Below, one piece after another: positions 25,607-34,149 of a stretch of DNA of 64,000 bases. The notes under the pieces were generated by a model. It made no database searches, was not told where the DNA came from, and was given only the letters and a program-made list of their open reading frames with translations. The stretch lies in assembly GCA_025358295.1 (NCBI GenBank), contig JANYJY010000032.1:1-64000 (forward strand), read 5' to 3'. The first letter of the stretch is position 1. Every line of letters starts with the position of its first letter. Both the position numbers and the translations under genes were made by a program. Source of the stretch: Gammaproteobacteria bacterium. Its GTDB lineage: Bacteria; Pseudomonadota; Gammaproteobacteria; Steroidobacterales; Steroidobacteraceae.

Positions 25607-27130
25607 TTATGGACGGCGGCGTAATCCCGCGGGAATCAACACCATGCCGAGCAATTCGAATACCCCATGGGCCACCAGGGCCATCAGCGCCGCGGGGATG
25701 GCGCCGGTCAAAATGGTGGGCACGTCGTTTAAAGACAGTCCCGACACAATGGGCGCGCCATAGCCGCCCGCCCCCACCAAGGCGGCAAGCGTCGCGGTGC
25801 CGATGCTGACGATGGTCGCCGTCTTGATGCCCGCCAACAGGGTCGGACTCGCCAGAGGCAGCACTACCTTGAATAAAATCTGCCGGCCGTTCAATCCGAA
25901 GGCGCGCGCATTCTCCATATGGATGGGATTCACCGCACGAATGCCCGTAAAGGTATTGAGCACCACGGGCAACAAGCTATACAGGCACAGCGCCGCCAAC
26001 GCCGGCTTAGTGCCCACGCCAAACACCGGAATGAGAAAGCACAGCAGCGCCAGCGATGGCACCGTTTGAATCACCGCACTCGACAACAGAATCGCCTGGC
26101 CCGCCTTGGGGAAGCGCACCGCCGCCACGCCCAATGGAATGCCGACCAACACCGAGAACAGCAAGGACACGCCCACCAGCCACAAATGCTCCTTGGTGCG
26201 GCGCGCGACCTCGTGCAGCCACCCTACCGAGTCCGGCGCCGAAGCACCCAAAAATTGCGAGGCGATTTTACCAAAGCTGATTTTTTGAATGTCGGCCTGC
26301 GCATTCATATCCAGCATGGACTCCTCGTCGATCTTGCCCTCCAGGCCGCGCAGCGCCTGCCATTCCTGCGGATGCTTCTCCACAAAGGCCTGTCGCGCGA
26401 CCCACACGGCTTGATAGACGGGGAAATAATGATGATCGTCCTTGAGTACGCGCAAATGCAGCTTCTTGATTTTGGCGTCGGTCGAATACACATCGATCAA
26501 GTCGACGGCATTCTGACCGATGGCCTGGAAGCTCAAGGAATGCTCCATGCGACTGACTTTCTGCGCATTGAACTTCAGATGATAGTTGTCCACCAATCCC
26601 GGATAGCCATCCTTCCTGTCCATGAACTCATAGCTGAAGGCCGCCCGGATGTCATCTTGCAAAGAGAGTAAATCGCCGATGGTATGCAGATCGTGCTGCT
26701 CCGCGAACTCCTCTTTCACCGCCAGCGCGTAGGTATCGTTGAATCCCAGCGAATCGGAAATGGTCAACCCCATCCCGGCCAGTGCAGTGCGAATCTCATC
26801 CAACGACTTCAATTCAGGGCGCTTCAGAATCGCCTCCGACAGAGTACCGGTGTAATCCGAATACACATCGATTGCGCCGCTCTTCAAGGCCTCGAACAAA
26901 ATCCCTGTGCTGCCCATGCCGAGCTTGCGGGTGACGGACACCTTGGAACTTACTTCGATGGTCTGGGCGCCGATCTCACCCAGCACATAGCCCTCGGTGA
27001 AAATCTTGCCGCCGACGACGATGTTGTCTGCGGCCCGCGCAACGCCGCTGGGCAATGCACCCACCAGCCACGCGCCGGCCGTCAGCGCGAGCGCACCCAT
27101 AACCCTTGACGTGAGCGGCGCCGCGCTCAC
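25607..27130 (-). CDS. Quaternary-ammonium ABC importer: substrate-binding protein fused to permease
   Basis: The 507-residue protein has a signal peptide (to about residue 34). An OpuC/ProX-type binding domain follows (about 35-290: VGGKIFTEGYVLGEIGAQTIE, DVYSDYTGTLSEAIL, FMDRKDGYPGLVDNY), then a permease domain (about 315-500) with the EAA loop ENARAFGLNGRQILFKVVLPLASPTLLAGIKTA. Such systems import glycine betaine, choline, carnitine or similar osmolytes. The order here, binding domain first, is the reverse of the better-known OpuABC/OpuFB permease-first fusions. Its start overlaps the stop of the ATPase gene by four bases, so the pair forms the complete importer. The Tyr-rich pocket fits a quaternary amine; the exact ligand is unknown. 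Confidence 0.9.
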   Translation of the reverse strand: MSAAPLTSRVMGALALTAGAWLVGALPSGVARAADNIVVGGKIFTEGYVLGEIGAQTIEVSSKVSVTRKLGMGSTGILFEALKSGAIDVYSDYTGTLSEAILKRPELKSLDEIRTALAGMGLTISDSLGFNDTYALAVKEEFAEQHDLHTIGDLLSLQDDIRAAFSYEFMDRKDGYPGLVDNYHLKFNAQKVSRMEHSLSFQAIGQNAVDLIDVYSTDAKIKKLHLRVLKDDHHYFPVYQAVWVARQAFVEKHPQEWQALRGLEGKIDEESMLDMNAQADIQKISFGKIASQFLGASAPDSVGWLHEVARRTKEHLWLVGVSLLFSVLVGIPLGVAAVRFPKAGQAILLSSAVIQTVPSLALLCFLIPVFGVGTKPALAALCLYSLLPVVLNTFTGIRAVNPIHMENARAFGLNGRQILFKVVLPLASPTLLAGIKTATIVSIGTATLAALVGAGGYGAPIVSGLSLNDVPTILTGAIPAALMALVAHGVFELLGMVLIPAGLRRRP

Positions 27131-27873
27131 TGCAGCTCACCCGCGTCGGGCAGCGTGCGCTGCGCATTGATGAATTGACTGACGAAGGGAGTGGCAGGAT
27201 GCTGTAGCAGGTCGCGGTAACTGCCGCTCTGCACCATCCTACCCTCGTGCAGCAGTGTGATTTTCTCAGCGAGGTACACCGCCTCGCCAAGATCATGCGT
27301 CACCAACAACACGGTCTTGCCCAGCCGCTGGAATATGGATTTCAATTCCTGCTGCAGGCTGCGCCGTATCAAAGGATCCAAGGCGGCCATCGGTTCATCC
27401 AGCAACATGACGGCCGGATCCATCATCGCGGCGCGCATGATGGCGACCCGCTGCTTCTGCCCCCCGCTCATTTCACGCGGAAAATGCCCCAGGATCTCCG
27501 GATCCAAGTCGACGATCTTGCGCAATTCCTCCACCCGCGCATCGATTTTCGCCTTGTTCCAGCCACGCAGCGTCGCCACCAGCGCCACATTGCCTTTCGC
27601 CGTGATGTGCGGGAACAAGCCGCCGTCCTGCGGAACGTAACCGATACGATCGGCCCACTCGACCGGGGTGAACGACAGCAGCGCCTGCTCGTTGATCTTG
27701 ACGTAGCCCCGATCGAAGGGAATGAGCCCCAAGGTGATCCGCAACAGCGTGGTCTTCCCGGAACCGCTCGAGCCGATCAGCGCATGAGTCGCGCCCTTCG
27801 GAACGCTCAGGTTCACGTCGGCAAGGACGGTCCTCCCCTCGAAGGTCTTGTAGATGTTTTGCAGCTCGAGCAT
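27127..27873 (-). CDS. ATP-binding subunit of the quaternary-ammonium ABC importer
   Basis: The 248-residue ATPase has Walker A GSSGSGKTT (about 34-42), the Q-loop IGYVPQDGGLFPHITAKGNV, the signature MSGGQKQRVAIMRA, Walker B VMLLDEPMAALD and the switch His in LVTHDLGEAV. It lacks the C-terminal CBS domains that ProV/OpuAA use as an ionic-strength sensor, so it is closer to the short osmoprotectant ATPases. It is followed with a four-base overlap by the binding-protein/permease fusion and preceded by a RidA gene 51 bases upstream. Confidence 0.92.
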   Translation of the reverse strand: MLELQNIYKTFEGRTVLADVNLSVPKGATHALIGSSGSGKTTLLRITLGLIPFDRGYVKINEQALLSFTPVEWADRIGYVPQDGGLFPHITAKGNVALVATLRGWNKAKIDARVEELRKIVDLDPEILGHFPREMSGGQKQRVAIMRAAMMDPAVMLLDEPMAALDPLIRRSLQQELKSIFQRLGKTVLLVTHDLGEAVYLAEKITLLHEGRMVQSGSYRDLLQHPATPFVSQFINAQRTLPDAGELQ

Positions 27874-27924
27874 GCCGATGAGCCGAATGTATTCTGGTGG
27901 GCCGAATGCAACCTTAAGGCTCGT

Positions 27925-28275
27925 CTAGGGCTGCGCAGCGATGACGGCGATTTCAATCTTGTACTCCGCCGATGCAAGGCGGGCACTGACCACTGTCGCG
28001 CGCGCCGGCGTTTTTCCCGGCACCACCCACGCCTCCCACACAGCATTCATTTCCCCGAAGGTCGCCATATCCGTCAGCCAGATGGTTGCCGACAAAATCC
28101 GGCTCTTGTCGGTTTTCGCTTCCGCCAGCAATTCGTCGATCGAGGCCAGAATGGCCCGCGTTTGAATGGCGACGCTGACGCCCGTGCCGACTTGCCCCGC
28201 CAGGTACACGGTCTTATTGTGAATGACCGCCTGGGACATCCGTGGCCCGGTTTGAATGCGTGTGATCGTCATCAT
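27925..28275 (-). CDS. RidA/YjgF family protein
   Basis: The 116-residue protein fits the trimeric RidA family. It has SQAVIHNKTVYLAGQVGTG, SATIWLTDMATFGEMNAVWEAWV and the conserved PARATVVSARLASAEYKIEIAVIA, whose Arg is the one that contacts the substrate carboxylate in enamine/imine deaminases. GGGAG ahead of the ATG supports the start. RidA removes reactive imines or enamines made by PLP enzymes and amine oxidases. It lies 51 bases ahead of the ABC importer on the same strand and may share its transcript, which would point to handling of imported nitrogen compounds. Confidence 0.9.
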   Translation of the reverse strand: MMTITRIQTGPRMSQAVIHNKTVYLAGQVGTGVSVAIQTRAILASIDELLAEAKTDKSRILSATIWLTDMATFGEMNAVWEAWVVPGKTPARATVVSARLASAEYKIEIAVIAAQP

Positions 28276-28391
28276 GGCTCCCTACTGTTGATTGTACTGC
28301 TAGCCTATACCGGCCATACGGACGATTCGCGATCATTTCAAGCCAACCGGCCATTTTGTAATTCTGACAATTCACTCGACGAGGAGACCCC

Positions 28392-29171
28392 ATGGATTTA
28401 GGAATACGCGGACGCACCGCCATCGTGTGCGCATCGAGCCAGGGACTGGGGAAGGCCTGCGCCCGCGCGCTCGCCGAGGCCGGAGTGTCGCTCGTTATCA
28501 ACGGCCGCAATCGGACCCTGCTCGAGCAAACCGCCGCGGAAATTCGCCAAGCCACCGGGGCGGACGTGATCCCGGTCGTCGCCGACGTGTCCACTACGGA
28601 AGGGCAGGCGGCATTGCTCGCAGCCTGCCCCTCGCCCGACATTCTCATCAACAACAACGGCGGGCCGCCGTTTCGCGATTTTCGCGAACTCGATCGTCAA
28701 TCCATGCTGGCCGGCGTCACCATGAACATGGTGACGCCCATCGAACTCATTCAAAAGGTCATCGATCCCATGGCGGCGCGCGGCTTCGGCCGAATCGTCA
28801 ATATCACCTCGATCAGCGTCCGCATGCCGGTGCCCGGATTGGATTTATCCAGCGCATCGCGGGCCGGGCTCACTGCCTTCGTCGCCGGCGTCGCGCGCAA
28901 GGTGGCCGACAAGAACATCACCATCAATAATCTGCTGCCCGGGAACTTCGACACCCAGCGACTTCGCAACGGCTTCGTTGCCGCGTCCAAGAAATCCGGG
29001 CAATCCGAAGCGGCCATGGCCGCAGCGGCGCGGGCGGCAATTCCCGCCCAACGTTTCGGCACTCCGGAGGAGTTCGGACAAACCTGCGCCTTCCTCTGCA
29101 GCGTGCATGCCGCCTACATGACGGGACAAAACATTCTGCTCGACGGCGGGGTATATCCGGCCGCGTTCTAG
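28392..29171 (+). CDS. Atypical short-chain dehydrogenase/reductase lacking the catalytic Tyr and Lys
   Basis: The 259-residue protein has the SDR fold signature: an ASSQGLGKACARAL cofactor loop, the INNNGG motif, and NITSISVRMP with the usual Ser. The YxxxK position reads SxxxR (LSSASRAGLTAF), so both the catalytic Tyr and Lys are replaced. This matches the known subgroup of beta-ketoacyl reductase-like SDRs that lack the standard tetrad. The C-terminus (YMTGQNILLDGGVYPAAF) is typical. GAGGAG ahead of the ATG supports the start. It may bind NAD(P) without ordinary reductase activity. Confidence 0.88.
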   Translation: MDLGIRGRTAIVCASSQGLGKACARALAEAGVSLVINGRNRTLLEQTAAEIRQATGADVIPVVADVSTTEGQAALLAACPSPDILINNNGGPPFRDFRELDRQSMLAGVTMNMVTPIELIQKVIDPMAARGFGRIVNITSISVRMPVPGLDLSSASRAGLTAFVAGVARKVADKNITINNLLPGNFDTQRLRNGFVAASKKSGQSEAAMAAAARAAIPAQRFGTPEEFGQTCAFLCSVHAAYMTGQNILLDGGVYPAAF

Positions 29172-29207
29172 CACGCGCTTGAGCATCTCTACACTCGAAC
29201 CTCATGC

Positions 29208-30683
29208 CTACGACTCCGTAAGCTTGTACCAAGCAAAGCCCACTTCGGCGGCCAGCCAGCGAAACGGCTCGTTCGGTACATAGTCCAGCGAGGCATTGTA
29301 GAAGGGGTAGTGCTTCCAGGCGGCGTCGTTCCCCGCCTCGAGATCGGCAATGATTCTGCCGAACACCGATGTCAGATTGACGCCATGTCCGCTATAGCCC
29401 AAGCCATAAAAGATATTGCCGTTCTTACCGGTGCGGCCCACCGACGGCGAAGCATCCAAGGACCAGTCCACCACGCCATTCCAATCGATCTCAAACTCCA
29501 TGCCCGCCAGCGTCGGAAACAGCCGCGCCAATTCGCGCTGCAATTGCGCTACGTGCACGCGCGCATCGCCGGCCTTGCCGCCGCCATTGTCGAAGTCATA
29601 GCGCGGCCCGCCGCCGCCGATGTGAATGCGCCGATCCCGCGTCAATCCCAGATAAAAAGTCTCGTTGCGCGCGTCGTTGAACGGAACCCCGCTGCGCCAG
29701 CCGATGTCCGCCAACTGCGCGTCGCTCAATGGACGCGTCATGGCGACGAACTCACGGATCGGCACCACGGAATTGCGCAGCAACCCAAGATTCGGCGTAA
29801 ACGCATTGCTCGCCAACACCAGCGAACGCGCCCTGACGGTGCGGCCGGCGGCGGTGCGCAGCACGATCTGCCGTCCCTCCTCGATGCTATCCACCCGCGT
29901 GCCCTCGTAAATCGTCGCCCCCGCGGTCTGCGCCGCGATCTTGAACGCGTGCACCAGCCTCATGGGGTGCACCTGACCGCCGCTCGGATCAAAGAAACCA
30001 CCCGTGTACACCGCCGCACCGATGGCATCGGTCACTTTCTTCGCATCCCAGTACTCCACCGGCATGCCGATGGAATTCGCGCGCCTCACATAGTCCCTGG
30101 CCGCGGCTGCGCCCTCGGTGTTCGTGAACACCTGCAGGGCGCCGTGAGTGTCTAATTCACAGTCGATGCCGGTCGCGCCGCCAAGCGTCGACAAGAACCC
30201 GACATTGCCGGCGGTTAAGTCGTAAATTTGTTTGTCCATGGCCGGCGACGCGCTGAAATTCATGTAGCGGTCCGCCGTCATGGTCAACACCATGGCGCCG
30301 TTGCGCCCCGATGCACCGTTGCCACAGCCCATGGCCTCAAGCACCGCCACACTTTTTTGCGGCGACACCCGGCGGATGAAATACGCCGCGGACAGGCCCG
30401 TGAGTCCACCGCCCAGTACCGCCACATCGACATTCAAGTCCGTCGTCAGCGGCGCATTCTGCGGCGGCTGACTGCGCGCCCAATAACTCCCGTTCAGGTC
30501 TAAGTGCAGCGGCTCACGCCAGATCAGTGGTGAGACTGCATTCACGCCCGCGGCTCCCAGCAATACACCGCCGCCCGCCAGCGCCGAATTCTTCAAGAAT
30601 CGCCTACGGCTCGAGGACACGGCGGACTTCTGGCCGGCCTGCCTCACAGCGAACCAATTTCTGTCGGGGTGAGCATGCGCCAT
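29208..30683 (-). CDS. FAD-dependent oxidoreductase (DAO family), Tat-exported
   Basis: I take the ATG at 30683 (MAHAHPDRNW). It gives a twin-arginine signal SSSRRRFLKNSALAGGGVLLGAA at about 25-45 and overlaps the upstream pseudouridine synthase by 40 bases; the ribosome site AAGGGAGG is unusually close to it. The body has a dinucleotide-binding loop VAVLGGGLTGLSAAYFI, GCGNGASGRNGAM, and a C-terminal NIFYGLGYSGHGVNLTSVFG, as in DAO-family amine oxidases such as PuuB-like gamma-glutamylputrescine or glycine oxidases. It would oxidise a primary or secondary amine, in the periplasm if the Tat signal is used, which is unusual for this family. The substrate is unknown. Confidence 0.85.
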   Translation of the reverse strand: MAHAHPDRNWFAVRQAGQKSAVSSSRRRFLKNSALAGGGVLLGAAGVNAVSPLIWREPLHLDLNGSYWARSQPPQNAPLTTDLNVDVAVLGGGLTGLSAAYFIRRVSPQKSVAVLEAMGCGNGASGRNGAMVLTMTADRYMNFSASPAMDKQIYDLTAGNVGFLSTLGGATGIDCELDTHGALQVFTNTEGAAAARDYVRRANSIGMPVEYWDAKKVTDAIGAAVYTGGFFDPSGGQVHPMRLVHAFKIAAQTAGATIYEGTRVDSIEEGRQIVLRTAAGRTVRARSLVLASNAFTPNLGLLRNSVVPIREFVAMTRPLSDAQLADIGWRSGVPFNDARNETFYLGLTRDRRIHIGGGGPRYDFDNGGGKAGDARVHVAQLQRELARLFPTLAGMEFEIDWNGVVDWSLDASPSVGRTGKNGNIFYGLGYSGHGVNLTSVFGRIIADLEAGNDAAWKHYPFYNASLDYVPNEPFRWLAAEVGFAWYKLTES

Positions 30684-31390
30684 CCTCCCTTCGCCAATTC
30701 TCCCAATAACAAGGTGCCTATGGCGACGCGAACCAAACGCAGCACCGCAACGTCGAAGGCCTCCAGTAATCGCCGTATATGCCGATTGCGCCCCTCCCCG
30801 AGCACAATCTCCAGCCACGCATTTTTATCGCCGCTGCGCAGACAGCGCGCCGAACTCGCCCGCAGGCGCTCGCCCTCGCACAAGACACCGCCCCCCAGAT
30901 CGGCGAGCAACGCAGCGTCCGGCAACCGATCGATCTGCACATGGTAGGTTTTCGGCGGTCCCGACTCAGGATTGGTGATGCGCGCCGACCAGACCGGATC
31001 ATTGCTGAACAGCAATAGGCCTTCGCTGGCCTTGTCGAGCCGGCCGACCGGCGCCAGCCACGGCAGCCCCGCATCGGCAAAACAGCCATACACCGTTGCA
31101 CGCCCCTGCTCATCCTCGGCCGTGGTCAACACCCCTCTCGGTTTGTTCAACATGAGCACGAGGCGTTCCGCCGACCGGCTCTCTCGGCCGTCAATCTCGA
31201 TGCGATCCAGCGACTGGCGCACCGGGAATTCTGCATCTCGAACCACGCGGCCATTGACTCGCACCCGACCCTCGCTCACCCAGTGCGCCGCCTGAGTGCG
31301 CGAGCCCAATCCCATCTTGGAGATCACCCGGGCGACGCCGTGGCGCGGCACAGAAGGCAACCGGCGCGGCGCTTTACTCCTATCTTGCAT
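30644..31390 (-). CDS. Ribosomal RNA pseudouridine synthase, RsuA/RluB/E/F family
   Basis: The 248-residue protein has an S4 RNA-binding domain (about 16-65, ISKMGLGSRTQAAHWVSEGRVRVNG) and a synthase domain. Its catalytic motif is GRLDKASEGLLLFSND, where the Asp is the nucleophile, and NKPRGVLTT is the family loop. EGRNRHIRRLLEAF near the C-terminus completes the pattern. It isomerises one uridine in 16S or 23S rRNA; the exact site cannot be told by eye, though the length suits RluB/RluE types. The 3' end overlaps the FAD oxidoreductase start, perhaps only by compaction. Confidence 0.9.
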   Translation of the reverse strand: MQDRSKAPRRLPSVPRHGVARVISKMGLGSRTQAAHWVSEGRVRVNGRVVRDAEFPVRQSLDRIEIDGRESRSAERLVLMLNKPRGVLTTAEDEQGRATVYGCFADAGLPWLAPVGRLDKASEGLLLFSNDPVWSARITNPESGPPKTYHVQIDRLPDAALLADLGGGVLCEGERLRASSARCLRSGDKNAWLEIVLGEGRNRHIRRLLEAFDVAVLRLVRVAIGTLLLGELAKGGWRMLTPTEIGSL

Positions 31391-31417
31391 TGCGCTCTCC
31401 CCGTGAATCAGCCGAAT

Positions 31418-32680
31418 TCATGGCCGTGTCGTCGACACCGGCGTCCGCGGTGTCGACGCCGCCACGCCCCTCATGATCAACACTGCGATGGCATTGGTGG
31501 CAGCGCCGGCCAAGATTGGCAGCGTGTAACTATGCTTCAAGTCGAAGGCGAAGCCCGCGGCACTGGGGCCCACCAGAGTGCCGAATGCCACGCTGGTGTA
31601 CAGCACCCCGATGATGCTGCTGACCTGGCGCCCGCCGAAATAATCCATGACCAAGGCCGGCAGGATGGCGACGAAGCCGCCGTAGCACACACCATAGGCC
31701 AGGGCGAAGGCCACCATTCCCCAGTACGCCGTCGCAAACACCCAGGAGAGCAAAGCCACCGCCATGCCGACGAACATGAGCAGGAGCGAGGACTCGCGTC
31801 CCAGCTTGTCCGCCAAGCTGCCCAGAAAAAAGCGTCCCGCCGTACTGCCCACGCCCACCGCGCCGAGCAATAGCACGGCCAGGGAACGGGGCACGCCATG
31901 ATCCAACGCATAGGGAATGAGATGCACGAAGGGCACGAATAGTCCGAACGAGCAAGCGAGACATGCCGCATACAGCCCCAAGAAACGACGCGTCCGGATG
32001 GCCTCGCGCACCGAGAACCCCGGCGCTGTCTCGGCATTCACCGCCGCCGGGCGCAGCGGTTCACCGTCGGGCGAGAGACCCCGATCGCGCGGATCGTTCT
32101 CGATCATCATCGCCATGCCGACTCCCACGACGGCAGCCAGAACACCGAGCAGCAAATAAGCGTGTCGCCACCCCAAGAGAGCGATCAGGTAGGCCGCCAG
32201 AGGCGGCATTATCAGCGTGCCGACGCCGATCCCGCTCACCGCCAACCCCGAGGCGAATCCGCGCCGCTTCAGAAACCAACGCTGCACTGCGCCTACAGCG
32301 GGAACATAGGAGCAGCCGATGCCCAGCCCCACGCCGAGACCATAGGCCACATACACCTCACCCAAGGTGCGCGCCAAGCCGGCGAACCACAGACCCAAGC
32401 CGACCAGCAACATTCCAATCACACTGAGACGGCGCGAACCCCAACGATCGGCGAGCGGACCGCTGAGTATCCCCAGCCCGAAATACAAAAAGCCGGCCAG
32501 CGAGAACACCAAGGACACCGACCCACGCGAAGCAGCGAAATCCCTCTGCAACGACTCCAGGAAGGCACTGAAGGTATAGGCACAGCCGAAGCCGACGAAG
32601 GTGACCGCAAAGGCGCCCGCCACCACGAACCAGCCATAGAACACCCGTGGCGGCACTTGCCCTGCCGATAGATCCCGCAT
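31418..32680 (-). CDS. MFS transporter, oxalate/formate antiporter (MCT-like) type
   Basis: Twelve hydrophobic segments occur with RVFYGWFVVAGAFAVTFVGFG at the N-terminus and GPLADRWGSRRLSVIG (motif A), then SYVPAVGAVQRWFLKRRGFASGLAVSGIGVG. This combination marks the monocarboxylate/oxalate-formate antiporter branch. I prefer the ATG at 32680, six bases after AGGA; a GTG at 32701 is in frame. It probably carries a monocarboxylate. It lies 27 bases downstream of the pseudouridine synthase start region and is divergent from the MDR dehydrogenase. Confidence 0.85.
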   Translation of the reverse strand: MRDLSAGQVPPRVFYGWFVVAGAFAVTFVGFGCAYTFSAFLESLQRDFAASRGSVSLVFSLAGFLYFGLGILSGPLADRWGSRRLSVIGMLLVGLGLWFAGLARTLGEVYVAYGLGVGLGIGCSYVPAVGAVQRWFLKRRGFASGLAVSGIGVGTLIMPPLAAYLIALLGWRHAYLLLGVLAAVVGVGMAMMIENDPRDRGLSPDGEPLRPAAVNAETAPGFSVREAIRTRRFLGLYAACLACSFGLFVPFVHLIPYALDHGVPRSLAVLLLGAVGVGSTAGRFFLGSLADKLGRESSLLLMFVGMAVALLSWVFATAYWGMVAFALAYGVCYGGFVAILPALVMDYFGGRQVSSIIGVLYTSVAFGTLVGPSAAGFAFDLKHSYTLPILAGAATNAIAVLIMRGVAASTPRTPVSTTRP

Positions 32681-32750
32681 TCTTATTCCTGTTGATTCCA
32701 CCGCGGCGCAATGGACGGGGCTGAAATTCTATCTGGTCGCGCGGTCCTCC

Positions 32751-32795
32751 GCCGCCCCGCGGTCGGCCGCCCCGCGGTTGGCCGCCCCGCGGTGT
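32751..32795. repeat. Three 15-bp tandem repeats in a divergent intergenic region
   Basis: Units GCCGCCCCGCGGTCG (32751-32765), GCCGCCCCGCGGTTG (32766-32780) and GCCGCCCCGCGGTGT (32781-32795) share their first 13 bases. Each contains the palindrome CCGCGG, so the binding face would recur every one and a half helical turns. They lie between the MFS start and the MDR dehydrogenase start. They may be an operator array or a simple slippage repeat. Confidence 0.75.
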
Positions 32796-32838
32796 AGCAT
32801 GGGCCGCTTCACTTTCACTCGCTGTGAGGTTTCCCCGC

Positions 32839-33993
32839 ATGCACACCGATAGCACTCGTAGCGGCCTGCAGCTTCGCTCCCTGGTGAAAAGCGATGGCAC
32901 GCTGGAATTGTCTCTCGCCACCGTGTCCACCCCCGTCCCCGCCGCCAACGAAGTCGTCGTGCGCGTCGATGCGGCGCCCATCAATCCCTCGGATCTCGTC
33001 TTGCTGCTGGCCGGCGCGGATGTGACCAAGGCGGAGCGACGCGGTACGGCCGCACAATCGCTGGTGGCGGCGCGGGTTCCCGACGCCCTGTTGAAGGGCA
33101 TGACCGGGCGATTCGGAGAATCCATGCCCATCGGCAATGAGGGCGCGGGCGTGGTCATCGAGGCCGGCGCATCGCCGGCTGCGCAGGCACTGATGGGAAA
33201 GACCGTCGCCATGCTCGGCGGCGCCATGTATTCGCAGTATCGCTGCGTCTCGCTCGCTCAAACCCTAGCGCTGCCCGACGGCACGGCGCCGGCCGACGGC
33301 GCCTCCTCCTTCGTCAACCCGCTCACCGCCCTGTGCATGGTTGAAACCATGCGCGGCGAAGGCCACACCGCTCTGGTGCACACTGCGGCAGCCTCCAACC
33401 TCGGCCGCATGCTCAACCGGGTTTGCATCGGCGAGAACATTGCGCTGGTCAACATCGTCCGCAGCCCAGACCACGTCGCGCAACTCCGCGAACAGGGCGC
33501 GGCCCATGTGTGCGACTCGAGTTCACCCTCCTTCATTCAAGATCTCATCGCGGCGTTGACGGCAACCGGCGCCACGTTGGCCTTCGATGCCATCGGCGGC
33601 GGCAAGCTGGCCAGCCAGATCCTCATGTGCATGGAAATTGCCATCAATAAGAAGGCCACTCAGTACAGCCGCTACGGCTCAGCCGTTCACAAGCAGGTGT
33701 ATGTGTACGGCGGCTTGGGATCAGGCCCCCTCGAACTGACGCGCAGTTACGGCATGGCCTGGGGAGTGGGTGGCTGGCTGGTCACGCCCTTCCTACAAAA
33801 GCTCGGCCCCGCTGCCACTCAAAAGCTCAAGGAGCGCATCGCTGCCGAGCTGAAAACGACTTTCGCCAGCCACTATGCCGGCGAGATTTCGCTCATCGAG
33901 GCCCTGGACCTCGCGACAATAGCGGTTTACAGCAAGAGCGCGACCGGTCAAAAATACCTGATCAACCCGAACAAGGGGCTGGGCGGGAAATAA
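32839..33993 (+). CDS. Zinc-type alcohol dehydrogenase-like protein (MDR superfamily, quinone oxidoreductase branch)
   Basis: The protein follows the medium-chain dehydrogenase/reductase plan: APINPSDLVLLLAG near residue 55, the segment IGNEGAGVVIEAG, and a nucleotide-binding domain with VHTAAASNLGRML in place of the usual GxGxxG. The catalytic-zinc Cys and His of true alcohol dehydrogenases are not evident, so it is probably a zinc-free NAD(P)H reductase or enoyl reductase. I take the ATG at 32839, which follows GAGGT; an upstream GTG (32824) is in frame. Its length (384 residues) is slightly above average for the branch. It stands alone, divergent from the MFS gene. Confidence 0.82.
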   Translation: MHTDSTRSGLQLRSLVKSDGTLELSLATVSTPVPAANEVVVRVDAAPINPSDLVLLLAGADVTKAERRGTAAQSLVAARVPDALLKGMTGRFGESMPIGNEGAGVVIEAGASPAAQALMGKTVAMLGGAMYSQYRCVSLAQTLALPDGTAPADGASSFVNPLTALCMVETMRGEGHTALVHTAAASNLGRMLNRVCIGENIALVNIVRSPDHVAQLREQGAAHVCDSSSPSFIQDLIAALTATGATLAFDAIGGGKLASQILMCMEIAINKKATQYSRYGSAVHKQVYVYGGLGSGPLELTRSYGMAWGVGGWLVTPFLQKLGPAATQKLKERIAAELKTTFASHYAGEISLIEALDLATIAVYSKSATGQKYLINPNKGLGGK

Positions 33994-34044
33994 CGAGCTC
34001 GATGAGGCGCCTGCTCGGGTAAGAGCCTTGGCGTCGTTGGGGCC

Positions 34045-34091
34045 CGGGTCGCACCGGTCCCGCCGGCTTTTGGGGAACCTCCGGCGACCCG
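34045..34091 (+). other. Hairpin between the MDR dehydrogenase and the MoxR operon
   Basis: CGGGTCGC (34045-34052) and GCGACCCG (34084-34091) are exact complements, and inner GGT (34056-34058) can pair with ACC (34077-34079). No T-run follows, so it is not a standard intrinsic terminator for either strand. It may separate the upstream transcript from the operon or lie in the operon leader. The rest of the 156-base gap shows nothing. Confidence 0.4.
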
Positions 34092-34149
34092 CAAGTTCCA
34101 ACGGATTTGCTCACCACCGCTTCGCGTCGAGTCTGTCAAAGAGGATTTA

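Noticed and set aside
27247-28401. A 384-codon plus-strand frame opposite the ABC ATPase and RidA genes
   Set aside because: Both opposite genes carry complete family motifs. The frame is rich in Arg, Gln and His with no recognised domain.
34045-34091. Intrinsic terminator before the MoxR operon
   Set aside because: The stem is good, but no T-run follows in either direction, so I list it only as a hairpin.
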